NCBI RefSeq assembly: GCF_002964575.1
Contig: NZ_POQQ01000089.1
Coordinates: 1-64,000, forward strand
Direction of reading: 5' to 3'
Source: Streptococcus suis
GTDB taxonomy: Bacteria; Bacillota; Bacilli; Lactobacillales; Streptococcaceae
DNA length: 64,000 bases
Shown here piece after piece: positions 1-8,969 of the stretch; within the stretch, counting starts at the first letter, position 1; every line of letters starts with the position of its first letter. The notes under the pieces were generated by a model, which had not been told where the DNA came from, searched no databases, and worked only from the letters and a program-made list of their open reading frames with translations. The position numbers were made by a program, and so were the translations under genes.

Positions 1-333
1 TTCAAGAACTTAGTCAAAGAGGAATTGACAAGTAAAGAGGGAGCCCGCATTTATGCCAAACGCAAGGTGGATGTCGAACCTGTATTTGGTAGGATGAAGG
101 GTGTTTTTGGCGTACGCAGAGTCCATGTCAGAGGTCAAAAAGTGGTTGAAACCGAGATAGGCTTCCTCCTAATGAGCATGAATCTAACGAAATTGGCTAA
201 GAAATTAGTCCAAGATAATAGAGATAAAAAGAAAAACACAGACAGTACGGCTGGATTTCATCAGAAGCAGCTCGAATCTATCTGTGTTTTTTATTTATTG
301 GCTAGTTTTTGCCCAGCCTCATTTTTATTGTAA
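1..333 (+). CDS. transposase, C-terminal part only (cut by window edge)
   Basis: The frame is open from the first base, so the start lies outside the window. The visible 110 residues contain the stretch YAKRKVDVEPVFGRMKGVFG followed by an RRVHVRG...KVETEIGFLLMSMNLTKLAK-type tail. This is typical of the C-terminal end of DDE transposases of the IS1182/IS5-like groups, where the E of VEPVFG is the last catalytic acid. The last ~30 codons run through a hairpin at 232-291 and look non-conserved. I cannot tell whether the upstream part is intact or whether this is an IS remnant. The family call is firm, the exact IS family is not. Confidence 0.75.
   Translation, partial: FKNLVKEELTSKEGARIYAKRKVDVEPVFGRMKGVFGVRRVHVRGQKVVETEIGFLLMSMNLTKLAKKLVQDNRDKKKNTDSTAGFHQKQLESICVFYLLASFCPASFLL
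232..291 (+). terminator. hairpin / terminator at end of transposase
   Basis: Perfect 11-bp arms (AAAAACACAGA at 232-242 and its complement at 281-291), ending in a T run. The loop is long (38 nt). It lies inside the 3' end of the transposase frame and could be a terminator or part of the IS end. Confidence 0.5.
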
Positions 334-924
334 GAATTGTTGTAAAAATTGGCTGCCATAAATCCAAAAGAAACTGTAGGCAACGATAGAAAATGGACGA
401 CATAGCAGGGTGATGGTGATAAATTTTCGGTAACTCATGCTGGTTAAACCCGTAATCATGACAACAACATCCGCAGGTGAAATCGGCGAGAGCATACAAA
501 GAATGAAGAAAATATCATAACCACGCTTATTGTCAATCTTGCTTTCATACTTGTAGAAGGTTTCTTCGCTCATAAATAGCAAGCAGAACTTTTTGCCATA
601 GCGACGAGCCATCCAGAAGAGAATGATACTGCCGACTGAAATGCCAACATAATTCAGGAAAAAGCCCCACCAAAAATTAAAAACAAGAAAGCCGACAACA
701 GTAGTAACGCCACCTGGAATAATTGGAAAGACAACCTGGACAATCTGAATCGCTAAAAATGATAAACTACCAAAAGCTCCATGTCCCTTGATGAATTCAG
801 TAAGCACATTTTGGTCATTTAAAATACCGATACGATATAACCAAAAAAGAAAAATAAATGTTCCAATAAGTGTAACAATACTTAATACTTGAATTGTTTT
901 TTGCCAAAATTTATACATATCCAT
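325..924 (-). CDS. VTT/TVP38-TMEM64 (DedA-like) family membrane protein
   Basis: A 199-residue protein with about five hydrophobic segments. It carries the VTT-domain hallmark region around IVFPIIPGGVTTVVGFLVF and a later ISPADVVVMITGLTSMSYRKF segment. Proteins of this superfamily act in the cytoplasmic membrane and several are lipid scramblase or undecaprenyl-phosphate translocase-like; the substrate here is not known. There are two in-frame ATGs (924 and 918) and no ribosome-binding site. A TGGTACAAT extended -10 lies directly upstream on the minus strand (-10 at 930-925), so the second ATG (918) may be the true start of a leaderless mRNA. The gene is monocistronic and convergent with the transposase. 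Confidence 0.85.
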   Translation of the reverse strand: MDMYKFWQKTIQVLSIVTLIGTFIFLFWLYRIGILNDQNVLTEFIKGHGAFGSLSFLAIQIVQVVFPIIPGGVTTVVGFLVFNFWWGFFLNYVGISVGSIILFWMARRYGKKFCLLFMSEETFYKYESKIDNKRGYDIFFILCMLSPISPADVVVMITGLTSMSYRKFITITLLCRPFSIVAYSFFWIYGSQFLQQFLQ

Positions 925-1029
925 ATTGTACCATATTTCAAAAATTTTTTAAAATTGTAAGGAAATTGTAAAAAATAGCTTTGCTATTTATGAAAAAATC
1001 TGCTATAATAATTCTCGTATCAAACCTAA

Positions 1030-1374
1030 GGGGTTGTTACGGATTCGACAGGCATTATGAGGCTTGTTCTGCAACCCATCGGCAGATGTAAAAATGCCAG
1101 TTAAATATAACTGCAAAAAATACAAACACTTACGCATTAGCAGCTTAATAACCTGCCTGCGTGACCAGTCGCGAATTGCTTGTGTTTGCTGATTGGTCTT
1201 AAAATAACAAGCTACGTTGGGATTGAGTTAGGCAGTTCCAAAAGAGATTTTCTAACTCGCTTGGTCTAGGTTTGAGTTATGTATCGAGCCCAAGTTAAAG
1301 CAAGACATAACCTATGGTTGTAGACGAATAAGTTAGCAGGTGTTTGGACGTGGGTTCGACTCCCACCAGCTCCA
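1030..1374 (+). ncRNA. ssrA: tmRNA (transfer-messenger RNA)
   Basis: The 5' end GGGGTTGTTACGG pairs over 7 bp with CAGCTCC at 1367-1373 to form the acceptor stem, with discriminator A at 1374. A T-arm (GGGTTCGACTCCC) lies just before the 3' end. The tag reading frame starts at the resume codon GCA at 1113 and reads AKNTNTYALAA before two TAA stops at 1146-1151, the streptococcal tag. The RNA rescues stalled ribosomes and marks the truncated product for proteolysis with SmpB. CCA is not encoded. Confidence 0.97.
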
Positions 1375-1379
1375 TATAT

Positions 1380-1467
1380 GGAAGATTACTCAAGAGGCTC
1401 AAGAGGCCGTGTTGGAAACGCGGTAGGCGTGTAACAGCGTGCGTGGGTTCGAATCCCATGTCTTCCG
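1380..1467 (+). tRNA. tRNA-Ser (anticodon GGA)
   Basis: An 88-nt class II tRNA. Acceptor GGAAGAT (1380-1386) pairs with 1460-1466 and the discriminator is G1467. The anticodon loop TTGGAAA gives GGA, which reads UCU/UCC serine codons. A long variable arm (GGTAGGCGTGTAACAGCGTGCG) and T-arm GGGTTCGAATCCC are present. CCA is not encoded. It lies five bases after the tmRNA and is probably co-transcribed with it. Confidence 0.96.
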
Positions 1468-1473
1468 TATGGC

Positions 1474-1500
1474 AAGAACGATGAAAATCGTTCTTTTTTT
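1474..1500 (+). terminator. intrinsic terminator of ssrA-tRNA-Ser unit
   Basis: Perfect 9-bp stem AAGAACGAT / ATCGTTCTT with a GAAA loop, followed by a run of T. Confidence 0.92.
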
Positions 1501-1555
1501 CTTGCATAAACGAATAATGGAAAGTTGATAAAGTTCATTTTCTATCAAAAATATC

Positions 1556-1583
1556 TTGTGATTTATCTAAAATGTGATATGAT
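1556..1583 (+). promoter_or_regulatory. sigma-A promoter for add
   Basis: TTGTGA (1556-1561), 16-bp spacer, TATGAT (1578-1583). It lies 35 bases before the add start codon. Confidence 0.55.
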
Positions 1584-1617
1584 AGTTAACAATATACTTA
1601 CGAAAGAGGGATTGTTA

Positions 1618-2625
1618 ATGTTGAATGTACAAGAATTAGCCAAGACAGAATTGCATTGTCATCTGGATGGCTCCCTGTCCTTGCCAATGATTCGCCAACT
1701 TGCTCAAATGGCTGGAATTTCAATTCCAGAAAAGGATGAAGATTTACGTCAGTTGGTCAGTATTGAGGGCAAGGTGGATAGCCTGATAACTTATTTGAAA
1801 ACCTTTGATTTTGTTCGTCCTCTTTTACAGACCGCTCCAGCCTTGGAACTGGCGGCTTATGACCTGATAGAACAAGCTGCTAAGGATGGTGTTCTTTATA
1901 TCGAAATCCGCTTTGCTCCCGAATTATCGACTGATCAGGATTTAAGTGTCCTAGATGCGGTGAAAGCGGTCTTGCGAGGAATGAAAAAGGGGCAAAATGA
2001 CTTTGGTCTTGTAGCTAAACTTTTAGTCTGTGGTCTAAAACAGACTCCTCAAAGTCAGACGAGAGAAATCTTTTCAGCCATTGCAGATTTGGCCCCTCAA
2101 GGCCTAGTTGGTTTTGATTTTGCAGGAAACGAGGTAGACTATCCAACAGCAGACCTGGCTGACTTGATTGCATTTACGCAATCTCTAGGCTATCCTATGA
2201 CTTTTCATGCCGGCGAGTGCGGATGTGTGACAAATGTTGCCCAAGCTCTGGCTTTAGGTATCAAACGGATTGGACACGGAACGGCTCTCAGCGGTCAAGC
2301 TGACGCTATTCAGGCTTTTGTCAATAGCGGAGCAACGCTTGAAATGTGCCTGACTTCCAATCTCCAAACCGGAGCAGCCTCTTCCTTAGCAGATTTTCCC
2401 TATGACCAACTGGTCAAAGCAGGTGCAAAGATTACGATAAATACAGATAATCGAACCGTTTCAAATACCAATTTGAACAAAGAATATGACCTGTTTGTAA
2501 AGCATTTTGGAACAAGCAAAGAAGAATTTTATCAGTTCAACCGAAATGCAATACTAGCTTGCTTTGCTAGTGAAGAAGAAAAGGCTTATTTACTTGACAT
2601 TCTAGCTAATAACTATCAACTGTAA
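1618..2625 (+). CDS. add: adenosine deaminase
   Basis: Converts adenosine or deoxyadenosine to inosine or deoxyinosine in purine salvage, in the cytoplasm. The 335-residue product has the metal-binding HxH near its N-terminus (ELHCHLDGSL), an FHAGE segment carrying the metal His and the catalytic Glu (TFHAGECG), the GHGTAL region and the late TDN motif (INTDNRTVS). The longer frame opens upstream, but the ATG at 1618 has a GAAAGAGGG ribosome site seven bases before it and starts exactly where the family starts. Monocistronic, with its own promoter and terminator. Confidence 0.93.
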   Translation: MLNVQELAKTELHCHLDGSLSLPMIRQLAQMAGISIPEKDEDLRQLVSIEGKVDSLITYLKTFDFVRPLLQTAPALELAAYDLIEQAAKDGVLYIEIRFAPELSTDQDLSVLDAVKAVLRGMKKGQNDFGLVAKLLVCGLKQTPQSQTREIFSAIADLAPQGLVGFDFAGNEVDYPTADLADLIAFTQSLGYPMTFHAGECGCVTNVAQALALGIKRIGHGTALSGQADAIQAFVNSGATLEMCLTSNLQTGAASSLADFPYDQLVKAGAKITINTDNRTVSNTNLNKEYDLFVKHFGTSKEEFYQFNRNAILACFASEEEKAYLLDILANNYQL

Positions 2626-2629
2626 AAAG

Positions 2630-2672
2630 AAAGCTCTAGGCCATGTCTGAAATGACAGGCAAAGAGCTTTTT
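2630..2672. terminator. bidirectional terminator between add and the ABC permease
   Basis: AAAGCTCT (2630-2637) pairs with AGAGCTTT (2663-2670), with an inner TGTC/GACA stem. A-rich and T-rich flanks allow it to serve both convergent genes. Confidence 0.8.
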
Positions 2673-2673
2673 C

Positions 2674-3456
2674 TTATTGCAAATTCAATTTCTTGGTCAT
2701 GATAAAGTGTGTACCAAAATAGTAGGCAAAGGCCAGAATGATATTTAGCAAGGCTAAGATAGGACTTGGGTATAATGGTAGAGCTGAATTATAAAGATTC
2801 TCTAGGTTGTTGGTATATATGAGAGTACCAAATACACCCACTACAATTGAAATTCCGATATAGGTCAAAATAGCAAACAGTAGTCGGTGGTCTTTGAAGA
2901 GTTGCCCAACAGAGATAGAGAAGTAGATAAGCAAAATCCCCATTGTTGACTCAATCAAGGCGTAAAATAGATGTGCAACAAGAACAGACCAGTCTAATTC
3001 TTGTATAACAGTTTGCAATTCAGGAATCATAAATTCTTCAGTTCCAAGCATGAGAACAGCCAAAACGATACCGATTGAAAGAATAGTAGTCATTGCAGCT
3101 AACAAATACCATACTAATGAGGCTACAAGTTTGCTGAGGATAATTTGATGGCTTGAAACTGGTAAGGTCATAGTTAGGTAGCCTTGACGACCATAAACAT
3201 TTTTTCTAAAACGATTGATGACCATGAAAAAGGTTGACAAGCCAAGGGCAGCAATAAGGATTCCAAAAGTAAGGAAGGAAGTTCCAAAAAGAACCATTTC
3301 AGCACCACCAGGCTCTGTACTTCCTGCTTGTGTCCGTATAGACAGTGCTTGTAACCAAAATCCGAGTATAGCCGATAATGCTAAGGCACCTGCATAAATT
3401 CCTAAATACCATTTTCCAACGGATTGAAATTCATATTTGAGTAATTTCTTAAACAT
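2674..3456 (-). CDS. ABC transporter permease (YtrC/ABC-2 type), partner of GntR-controlled ATPase
   Basis: A 260-residue protein with about six predicted membrane helices starting at residue ~17 (WYLGIYAGALALSAILGF). There is no ATPase domain. It is the last gene of a GntR-ATPase-permease operon, 16 bp after the ATPase, and has a strong AAGGAGAT site. The arrangement resembles the B. subtilis ytr operon, in which a YtrA-like GntR repressor controls an ABC exporter that responds to cell-wall antibiotics. The substrate cannot be read from the sequence. Confidence 0.8.
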   Translation of the reverse strand: MFKKLLKYEFQSVGKWYLGIYAGALALSAILGFWLQALSIRTQAGSTEPGGAEMVLFGTSFLTFGILIAALGLSTFFMVINRFRKNVYGRQGYLTMTLPVSSHQIILSKLVASLVWYLLAAMTTILSIGIVLAVLMLGTEEFMIPELQTVIQELDWSVLVAHLFYALIESTMGILLIYFSISVGQLFKDHRLLFAILTYIGISIVVGVFGTLIYTNNLENLYNSALPLYPSPILALLNIILAFAYYFGTHFIMTKKLNLQ

Positions 3457-3472
3457 ATCTATCTCCTTCTAA

Positions 3473-4180
3473 CTAAGCCTTAAAGTCTTGGCGGAAGAGT
3501 TCGTCAATAGACTCCCCACTTTCAATACGGAGATCATCGACATTGCTATGGCGAATAACACTGCCATAATGTAGGAAAACAACTTCGTCCAAAATCTGTT
3601 CAACATCTGAAATCAAGTGAGTGGAAATGATAACAGAAGCGGTCGGCGAATAATTGTTGACGATGGTTTTTAGAATGTAATCACGAGCAGCAGGGTCAAC
3701 ACCGCCGATTGGCTCATCGAGGACATATAATTGTGCCTGTCGGCTCATAACTAGGATTAGCTGAACTTTTTCCTTGTTCCCTTTTGACAAGTGTTTCATG
3801 CGGCTGTTCAAATCAATTCCTAAGTCTTGCAAGAGATGAAGAGCGCGTTCCTTATCAAAGTCCGCATAGAAATCTGTAAAGAATCGAATGGCATCAGATA
3901 CCTTCATGCTGTCATCCAGATAGGTTGTATCTGGCAAATAAGATACAATGGCCTTGGTTTCAGGTGATGGTGTACGGCCGTTGATAAGGATTTGACCATA
4001 TTCAGGTTGCAATAGACCGTTGATGAGCTTGATAAGAGTTGTCTTACCTGAACCATTTGGTCCCAAGAGTCCGATAATCTTTCCAGCTGTCAATTTCAAG
4101 TTCACATTATTTAGAGCAACAGCTCCACCGTAGGATTTTGAAACCTGTTGCAATTCTACAAGGGTATATGCGTTACTCAT
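3473..4180 (-). CDS. ABC transporter ATP-binding protein (YtrB-like)
   Basis: A 235-residue ATPase with Walker A GPNGSGKTT, signature LSKGNKEKVQL and Walker B LYVLDEPIGGVDP, then the switch histidine in ISTHLI. It energises the adjacent permease. Its start overlaps the stop of the upstream GntR gene by 8 bp, so the two are translationally coupled, and AAAGGAG precedes the ATG. Confidence 0.9.
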   Translation of the reverse strand: MSNAYTLVELQQVSKSYGGAVALNNVNLKLTAGKIIGLLGPNGSGKTTLIKLINGLLQPEYGQILINGRTPSPETKAIVSYLPDTTYLDDSMKVSDAIRFFTDFYADFDKERALHLLQDLGIDLNSRMKHLSKGNKEKVQLILVMSRQAQLYVLDEPIGGVDPAARDYILKTIVNNYSPTASVIISTHLISDVEQILDEVVFLHYGSVIRHSNVDDLRIESGESIDELFRQDFKA

Positions 4181-4547
4181 AAGATACTCCTTTCAAATAA
4201 TCATCTAACTGGTGGGTCAATTCATCTTGATTGAAACCTAGATCCAACATGTTTGTCACAAAGTTTTCTAATTCTTTCTGTGCCAAATGCAGACGGGTCT
4301 GTGAAATCAATTCCTGATTGTCTGTTACAAAACGTCCCGTGGTGCGGACTGAGTAAACAAATCCTTCTGTCTCCAAATCAGATAGAGCTCGCTGCACCGT
4401 GTTCGGATTGACACCAGCTGTTTCAGCTAAGTCACGAACGGTTGGCAATTTATCTCCTGATTTTAGTTGATTGGTCACAATCTGTAATTTGATGGTATTA
4501 CTGATTTGGATATATATGGGCATATTGTTATCAAATTTCCAAGCCAT
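4173..4547 (-). CDS. GntR-family transcriptional regulator (YtrA subfamily)
   Basis: A 124-residue repressor. It has the N-terminal winged helix-turn-helix IYIQISNTIKLQIVTNQLKSGDKLPTVRDLAETAGVNPNTVQRALSDLE (given here as the key segments PTVRDLA and NPNTVQRAL) and a short C-terminal helical tail instead of a ligand domain, which is typical of the YtrA group. An upstream in-frame ATG exists, but the ATG at 4547 follows AGAAAGGAAAAAGTT and begins at the conserved MAWKFDN, so it is preferred. It is the first gene of the operon and presumably autoregulates it. Confidence 0.88.
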   Translation of the reverse strand: MAWKFDNNMPIYIQISNTIKLQIVTNQLKSGDKLPTVRDLAETAGVNPNTVQRALSDLETEGFVYSVRTTGRFVTDNQELISQTRLHLAQKELENFVTNMLDLGFNQDELTHQLDDYLKGVSYE

Positions 4548-4667
4548 AACTTTTTCCTTTCTAGGCATTTCTGCCAATACCTATGTCTTAACTTAATAAT
4601 ACAATAAAACATTTAATTTTGCAAGTCTTTTGATTGAATTTCTTTCAAAATATTTTTCGAGATTATT

Positions 4668-4676
4668 TGTTATAAT
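4668..4676 (+). promoter_or_regulatory. extended -10 promoter of dnaE
   Basis: TGTTATAAT at 4668-4676, 25 bases upstream of the dnaE start. No clear -35. Confidence 0.6.
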
Positions 4677-4701
4677 AGAAGAAATAAATAAGGAGAAGAC
4701 C

Positions 4702-7700
4702 ATGCTAGCACAACTTGATACTAAAACCGTCTATACCTTTATGGATAGCATGGTGACGATAGAAGATTATGTGAAGAGAGCCAAGTCTTTAGGTTATCAA
4801 ACCTTGGGGATTATGGATAGGAATAGTCTGTATGCAGCCTACAGTTTTATGGAAACTTGTCAGAAAGCGGGAATACAGCCAGTCATAGGTTGTGAATTGG
4901 ACTGGCATTTTGCAGGTCTGGAGGGGGAATTGACTACCCAGATCATCGCTTTGACAACCAAGGGTTACCAGAATCTCTTGAAAATTTCTACAGCTAAAAT
5001 GACAGGGCAGGATGATTTCGAGGTCATTCGTCAATATCTGGTGGATGTTGCTATTATTGTTCCCTATTATTCAGGGATTGAGCAGTTAGACCTTGGAATG
5101 GATTATTACATCGGAGTTTCTGCGGATGTAGAAGTACAGACCTTTCACCGCCCTATTTTACCTATCCACACGGTTCGTTTTTTTGAGGAGGAACAATTAG
5201 AGAGCTTGCAGGTTCTTCATGCTATTCGGGACAATGTACCCCTCAATCAAGTGGCGGATATAGATAAGCGGCAAATCCTCTTATCAGCGGATAGCCTAAC
5301 CAGTCTATTTTCTAGTCGCTTTCCTCAGGCGGTAGACAATCTGCGTGACCTGGTAGCAGGTATTTCCTACCAATTAAATACTGACTTGAAGTTACCTCGT
5401 TTCAACCGTGAGAGACCTGCGGTGGAAGAATTGCAGGAGAAAGCCTATCAGGGCTTGGAAGAAAAAGGATTGACGGGGGCTGTCTATCAGGAACGCCTGG
5501 AAAGAGAGTTGTCCATTATTCACGAGATGGGCTTTGATGATTATTTCTTGATTGTCTGGGACCTGCTCCGATTTGGACGTAGCCAGGGCTACTATATGGG
5601 CATGGGACGTGGTTCTGCAGTCGGCAGCTTGGTGTCCTACGCCTTGAATATAACAGGGATTGACCCTGTCAAACATCACTTGCTATTTGAACGATTTTTA
5701 AATAGTGAGCGCTACACCATGCCGGATATTGATATCGATATTCCAGATATCCATCGCCCTGACTTTATTCGTTATGTACGGGACCGATATGGTAGGACTC
5801 ACGCTGCCCAGATTGTGACCTATTCAACCTTTGGTGCCAAGCAGGCCATCCGCGATGTGTTCAAACGCTTTGGAACGCCTGAGTATGAGTTGACCAATAT
5901 TACCAAGAAAATCTCTTTTAAGGATAATCTTTCTTCAGCATATCAACGTAATGCAGCCTTCCGACAGATTATCAATAGTAAAATCGAGTACCAAAAAGCC
6001 TTTGCCATTGCCCAGCAAATTGAGGGTCAACCACGCCAGACTTCCATTCATGCAGCCGGTGTGGTCATGAGTGACGAGGACTTGACCGATACCATTCCAC
6101 TGAAAATGGGAGATGATATGCTGGTGACCCAGTATGATGCCCATGCAGTAGAGGCTAATGGCCTGCTCAAGATGGACTTTCTTGGTCTGCGAAATCTGAC
6201 CTTTGTGCAAAAAATGGCAGAAGGGGTTCGAGAACGTTACCAAAAAGAAATTGATATTGCCCAGATTGATTTAGAAGATAGTAAAACCTTGGAACTCTTT
6301 GCTGCCGGCAAGACCAAGGGGATCTTCCAGTTTGAACAACCGGGTGCCATTAGCCTTCTACAACGGGTTCGACCAGAGCGTTTTGAGGATGTGGTAGCCA
6401 CCACCAGTTTGAACCGACCTGGTGCCAGTGATTACTCAGATAATTTCGTCAAACGCAAACATGGGCAGGAAAGAATTGACCTGCTGGATCCATCCATTGC
6501 ACCGATTTTGGAAGGGACCTACGGCATCATGCTCTATCAGGAGCAGGTTATGCAGATTGCTCAGGTCTATGCAGGTTTTACATTGGGGAAAGCCGACTTG
6601 CTTCGTAGGGCCATGTCCAAGAAAAATGCACAAGAAATGCAGGCCATGGAAAACGAGTTTCTGGCAGGTGCGCGTGAGCGGGGGCATGAGGAAGGAAAAG
6701 CTAGAGAAATTTTTGCCATGATGGCCAAGTTTGCAGGCTATGGTTTCAACCGCAGTCATGCCTATGCCTATTCGGCCCTAGCCTTTCAGATGGCCTACTT
6801 TAAGAGTCATTATCCAGATGTCTTTTTTGACGTCATGCTCAATCATTCAAGCAGTGCATATATTGAAGATGCCTTGCAATTTGACTTTAAGGTGGCTAAA
6901 TTATCTATCAACACAGTTCCATATTATGACAAATTTGACAAGGATGAGATTTTTCTGGGCTTGAAAACCTTGAAGGGTCTACCCAAGGATTTTGCCCTAT
7001 GGATATTGGATCAACGTCCCTACAAGTCAGTAGAAGATTTTGTTTTGAAGCTTCCTGACAATTATAAGAAGAAAGACTTGTTGTTTCCTCTCATTCATAT
7101 TGGTTTGTTTGATGAGTTTGAACCTAATCGGAAAAAAATCATAGAAAATCTAGACAATCTCTTTGTCTTTGCTGAGGCATTCGGTACCTTTTTTGCGGAG
7201 GAAACCTATAGCTGGACGGAGGCAGAGGACTTTAGTGAAACCGAGAAGTTTGAATTGGAACAGGGGTTATTGGGTGTCGGCATTAGCCCTCACCCCCTGG
7301 TCAAAATCTGCCGTGAGTCCAAGCGAGCTCGCACAGACCTTGCTGATTTGGTGGCGGATCGTCGGGTGACCATTCTGGTACAAATTCAATCCATTCGTTT
7401 AATCCGAACCAAGAAAACAGGAGAACAGATGGCCTTTCTCCAAGTGAGTGATACCAAGAGAAAATTGGATGTAACCCTCTTTCCAGAAAGCTATCGTCAA
7501 TTTTCTCAAGACTTGCGAGAAGGGACCATTAGCTATATAACGGGCCGGGTTCAGGAACGGGATGGCCACTTGCAGTTGGTCTTGGAACAGATGGAACCAG
7601 TTAGTCTGGAAAAATTTTGGATTTTGTTGGAAAATAAGGAGCATGACCATGCGGTTGCCCGGATTTTGGAAAAATATAAGGGAAACATTCCGGTTATTCT

Positions 7701-7812
7701 CCATTACCAAGATTCCAATCAGACCATCCGAGCAGAGCATTTTAAGGTTATGAAAACGCCTCAATTAGAGGAAGACTTAAGAGAATTTGCTATGAAAACG
7801 GTTTTTCGGTAA
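4702..7812 (+). CDS. dnaE: DNA polymerase III subunit alpha, DnaE type
   Basis: A 1036-residue C-family DNA polymerase. In low-GC Gram-positives DnaE is the error-prone enzyme that extends RNA primers on the lagging strand, beside PolC. Visible parts are an N-terminal PHP domain, the nucleotide-binding GRGSAVGSLVSYAL segment, the catalytic PDIDID at about residues 341-346, the later GIMLYQEQVMQIA and FNRSHAYAYS helix-hairpin regions, and a C-terminal OB-fold (VTILVQIQSIRLIRTK). The frame opens at 4630, but the ATG at 4702 has AAGGAGAA eight bases upstream and starts the family-conserved MLAQLDTKTVY. Its last codons overlap a cre-like site. Confidence 0.95.
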   Translation: MLAQLDTKTVYTFMDSMVTIEDYVKRAKSLGYQTLGIMDRNSLYAAYSFMETCQKAGIQPVIGCELDWHFAGLEGELTTQIIALTTKGYQNLLKISTAKMTGQDDFEVIRQYLVDVAIIVPYYSGIEQLDLGMDYYIGVSADVEVQTFHRPILPIHTVRFFEEEQLESLQVLHAIRDNVPLNQVADIDKRQILLSADSLTSLFSSRFPQAVDNLRDLVAGISYQLNTDLKLPRFNRERPAVEELQEKAYQGLEEKGLTGAVYQERLERELSIIHEMGFDDYFLIVWDLLRFGRSQGYYMGMGRGSAVGSLVSYALNITGIDPVKHHLLFERFLNSERYTMPDIDIDIPDIHRPDFIRYVRDRYGRTHAAQIVTYSTFGAKQAIRDVFKRFGTPEYELTNITKKISFKDNLSSAYQRNAAFRQIINSKIEYQKAFAIAQQIEGQPRQTSIHAAGVVMSDEDLTDTIPLKMGDDMLVTQYDAHAVEANGLLKMDFLGLRNLTFVQKMAEGVRERYQKEIDIAQIDLEDSKTLELFAAGKTKGIFQFEQPGAISLLQRVRPERFEDVVATTSLNRPGASDYSDNFVKRKHGQERIDLLDPSIAPILEGTYGIMLYQEQVMQIAQVYAGFTLGKADLLRRAMSKKNAQEMQAMENEFLAGARERGHEEGKAREIFAMMAKFAGYGFNRSHAYAYSALAFQMAYFKSHYPDVFFDVMLNHSSSAYIEDALQFDFKVAKLSINTVPYYDKFDKDEIFLGLKTLKGLPKDFALWILDQRPYKSVEDFVLKLPDNYKKKDLLFPLIHIGLFDEFEPNRKKIIENLDNLFVFAEAFGTFFAEETYSWTEAEDFSETEKFELEQGLLGVGISPHPLVKICRESKRARTDLADLVADRRVTILVQIQSIRLIRTKKTGEQMAFLQVSDTKRKLDVTLFPESYRQFSQDLREGTISYITGRVQERDGHLQLVLEQMEPVSLEKFWILLENKEHDHAVARILEKYKGNIPVILHYQDSNQTIRAEHFKVMKTPQLEEDLREFAMKTVFR
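7793..7807 (+). promoter_or_regulatory. candidate CcpA (cre-like) site upstream of pfkA
   Basis: TGAAAACGGTTTTTC resembles the catabolite-responsive element consensus TGAAARCGYTTTCW with two deviations. It lies about 45 bp upstream of the pfkA -10. In related lactic streptococci the pfk-pyk operon is activated by CcpA from an upstream cre. The similarity is moderate and it overlaps the dnaE stop region. Confidence 0.35.
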
Positions 7813-7848
7813 AAAATGGCAAAAAGTCAAGCAAGTTCTGTCTAAGTG

Positions 7849-7857
7849 TGTTATAAT
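7849..7857 (+). promoter_or_regulatory. extended -10 promoter of pfkA-pyk
   Basis: TGTTATAAT at 7849-7857, 37 bases before the pfkA start. No good -35, as expected for an extended -10 or activated promoter. Confidence 0.65.
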
Positions 7858-7873
7858 AAGGCAGTTAAATTGA

Positions 7874-8905
<1,032 letters not shown>

Positions 8906-8969
8906 TTTCTGAATATCATTCGTTAACTAGGGTCATAAGACCAGTATATTTTAAAGGAGTTTTTGTTAG

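Noticed and set aside
1295-1507. 70-codon minus-strand ORF beginning MQEKKNDFHRSC
   Set aside because: It is antisense to tmRNA and tRNA-Ser; MELVGVEPTSK and MGFEPTHAVT are the usual false translations of T-arms.
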